A DNA stretch of 14,619 nucleotides from assembly GCA_023229525.1 (NCBI GenBank), contig JALNZC010000066.1, positions 1-14,619 of the forward strand. The letters run 5' to 3'. The notes beneath the pieces are model-generated. The model searched no databases. It saw only the letters and a list, made by a program, of their open reading frames with translations, and was not told the DNA's origin. The stretch comes from Bacteroidales bacterium (lineage in GTDB: Bacteria; Bacteroidota; Bacteroidia; Bacteroidales; FEN-979). Shown here piece by piece: positions 14,225 through 14,619 of the stretch. A program made the position numbers and the translations under genes. Position 1 is the stretch's first letter. Every line of letters begins with the position of its first letter.

Positions 14225-14619
14225 TTAATTTTGGGGGAAACCTTTGGTTTGTTTGAATGCCTGATCAATACATTGCTGGATCTGCGAAAGGGTATGATCT
14301 CCTGTAAACAGTCCCCGGATATAGACATTCCAGCGGATCCATATTTTTTTATCGGGTTTAGGCCCAATATTTTTCAAATCAGCCATGTCGATCATCAGGG
14401 TTCCCGTTGCGTATGAAGTTATATACGTCGGATAATAGGGATAATAATAACCACCTCCGCCCCAGAACCAGGGTGGGTAATATCCAGGGTATCCCCAATA
14501 CCAACCGGGATAATAGACAGTTGTATTAACATTCTTGACAGCGACAACCATAAAGGCAAGGTCGGGATGAACGTTCAATGCCACTTTCTGATATCCGCGC
14601 TTGGTCATATTCTGAGTGA
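14225..14619 (-). CDS. DUF4136-family protein, N-terminus beyond the right window edge
   Basis: The frame is open from the stop at 14225 to the window end. The ATG at 14608 is probably internal, because the residues around it (TQNMTKRGYQKV) match the middle of DUF4136 proteins, where a helix ending LxKRGY precedes the conserved core. A signal peptide or lipobox and about 60 residues should lie outside the window. The visible part holds NPDL-like HPDLAF, an aromatic/Gly/Pro loop (WYWGYPGYYPPWFWGGGG), the conserved GTLMIDMADL strand, a WxxW-like IWIRWNV strand, and a C-terminal helix ending FPQN. DUF4136 proteins are usually periplasmic or outer-membrane lipoproteins of unknown role. The gene precedes the barrel protein gene by 20 bases, suggesting a shared envelope function. 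Confidence 0.85.
   Translation of the reverse strand, partial: TQNMTKRGYQKVALNVHPDLAFMVVAVKNVNTTVYYPGWYWGYPGYYPPWFWGGGGYYYPYYPTYITSYATGTLMIDMADLKNIGPKPDKKIWIRWNVYIRGLFTGDHTLSQIQQCIDQAFKQTKGFPQN

Noticed and set aside
14225..14608. Treating ATG at 14608 as the true start of the DUF4136 gene
   Set aside because: The frame stays open to the window end, and the residues around this Met match the interior of the domain, so the gene is cut by the edge.
1..14619. CRISPR arrays, tRNA or rRNA genes, insertion sequences, phage genes
   Set aside because: No regularly spaced repeats, cloverleaf-like stretches, transposase or integrase motifs were seen on either strand.

Overview
The window looks like a chromosomal or accessory segment from a member of the Bacteroidota, probably class Bacteroidia. 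Supporting signs are the AT-leaning genes without strong Shine-Dalgarno sites, a TAnnTTTG-type -7 element, a DUF6660-type Cys/His protein, a DUF4136 protein, and an RND pump carrying its own TolC-like domain. No RNA gene, CRISPR array, transposase or integrase was found.

Left block (1-5026, minus strand). This is a tripartite efflux operon in the order TolC-like outer-membrane factor, short lipoprotein adaptor, RND permease. The permease runs off the left edge. Its Asp-Asp pair in TM4 suggests a multidrug/hydrophobe (HAE-like) pump rather than a metal pump. Upstream, in the same orientation, lie only the last ~70 codons of a czcB-like adaptor gene. The homology stops at the edge of the next operon's control region.

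Central block (5026-13457, plus strand). This is a heavy-metal export operon behind a perfect 7-1-7 palindrome that looks like a Fur-family operator. In order it holds a secreted Cys/His-rich DUF6660-like protein, a structured leader, a 52-residue single-span membrane protein, a 1453-residue CzcA pump fused to a CzcC/TolC-like domain, a CzcB lipoprotein adaptor, and a P1B-2 type Zn/Cd/Pb ATPase. The pump carries D401/D407/E414, the CzcA-type proton/metal residues. The ATPase carries CPC and a TM8 Asp. Together these predict divalent-cation (Zn/Cd/Co) export: the ATPase clears the cytoplasm and the RND system clears the periplasm.

Right block (13507-14619, minus strand). An outer-membrane beta-barrel protein lies downstream of a DUF4136 gene that is cut by the right edge. 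Both end at a clear intrinsic terminator in the convergent gap with the ATPase gene.

The points most worth a second look are: the signal-peptide-like segment at the pump/TolC junction, which suggests the fusion is made as one chain and then separated; the small membrane protein just before the pump, reminiscent of AcrZ; and the truncated czcB remnant abutting the operator, which marks a recombination scar.
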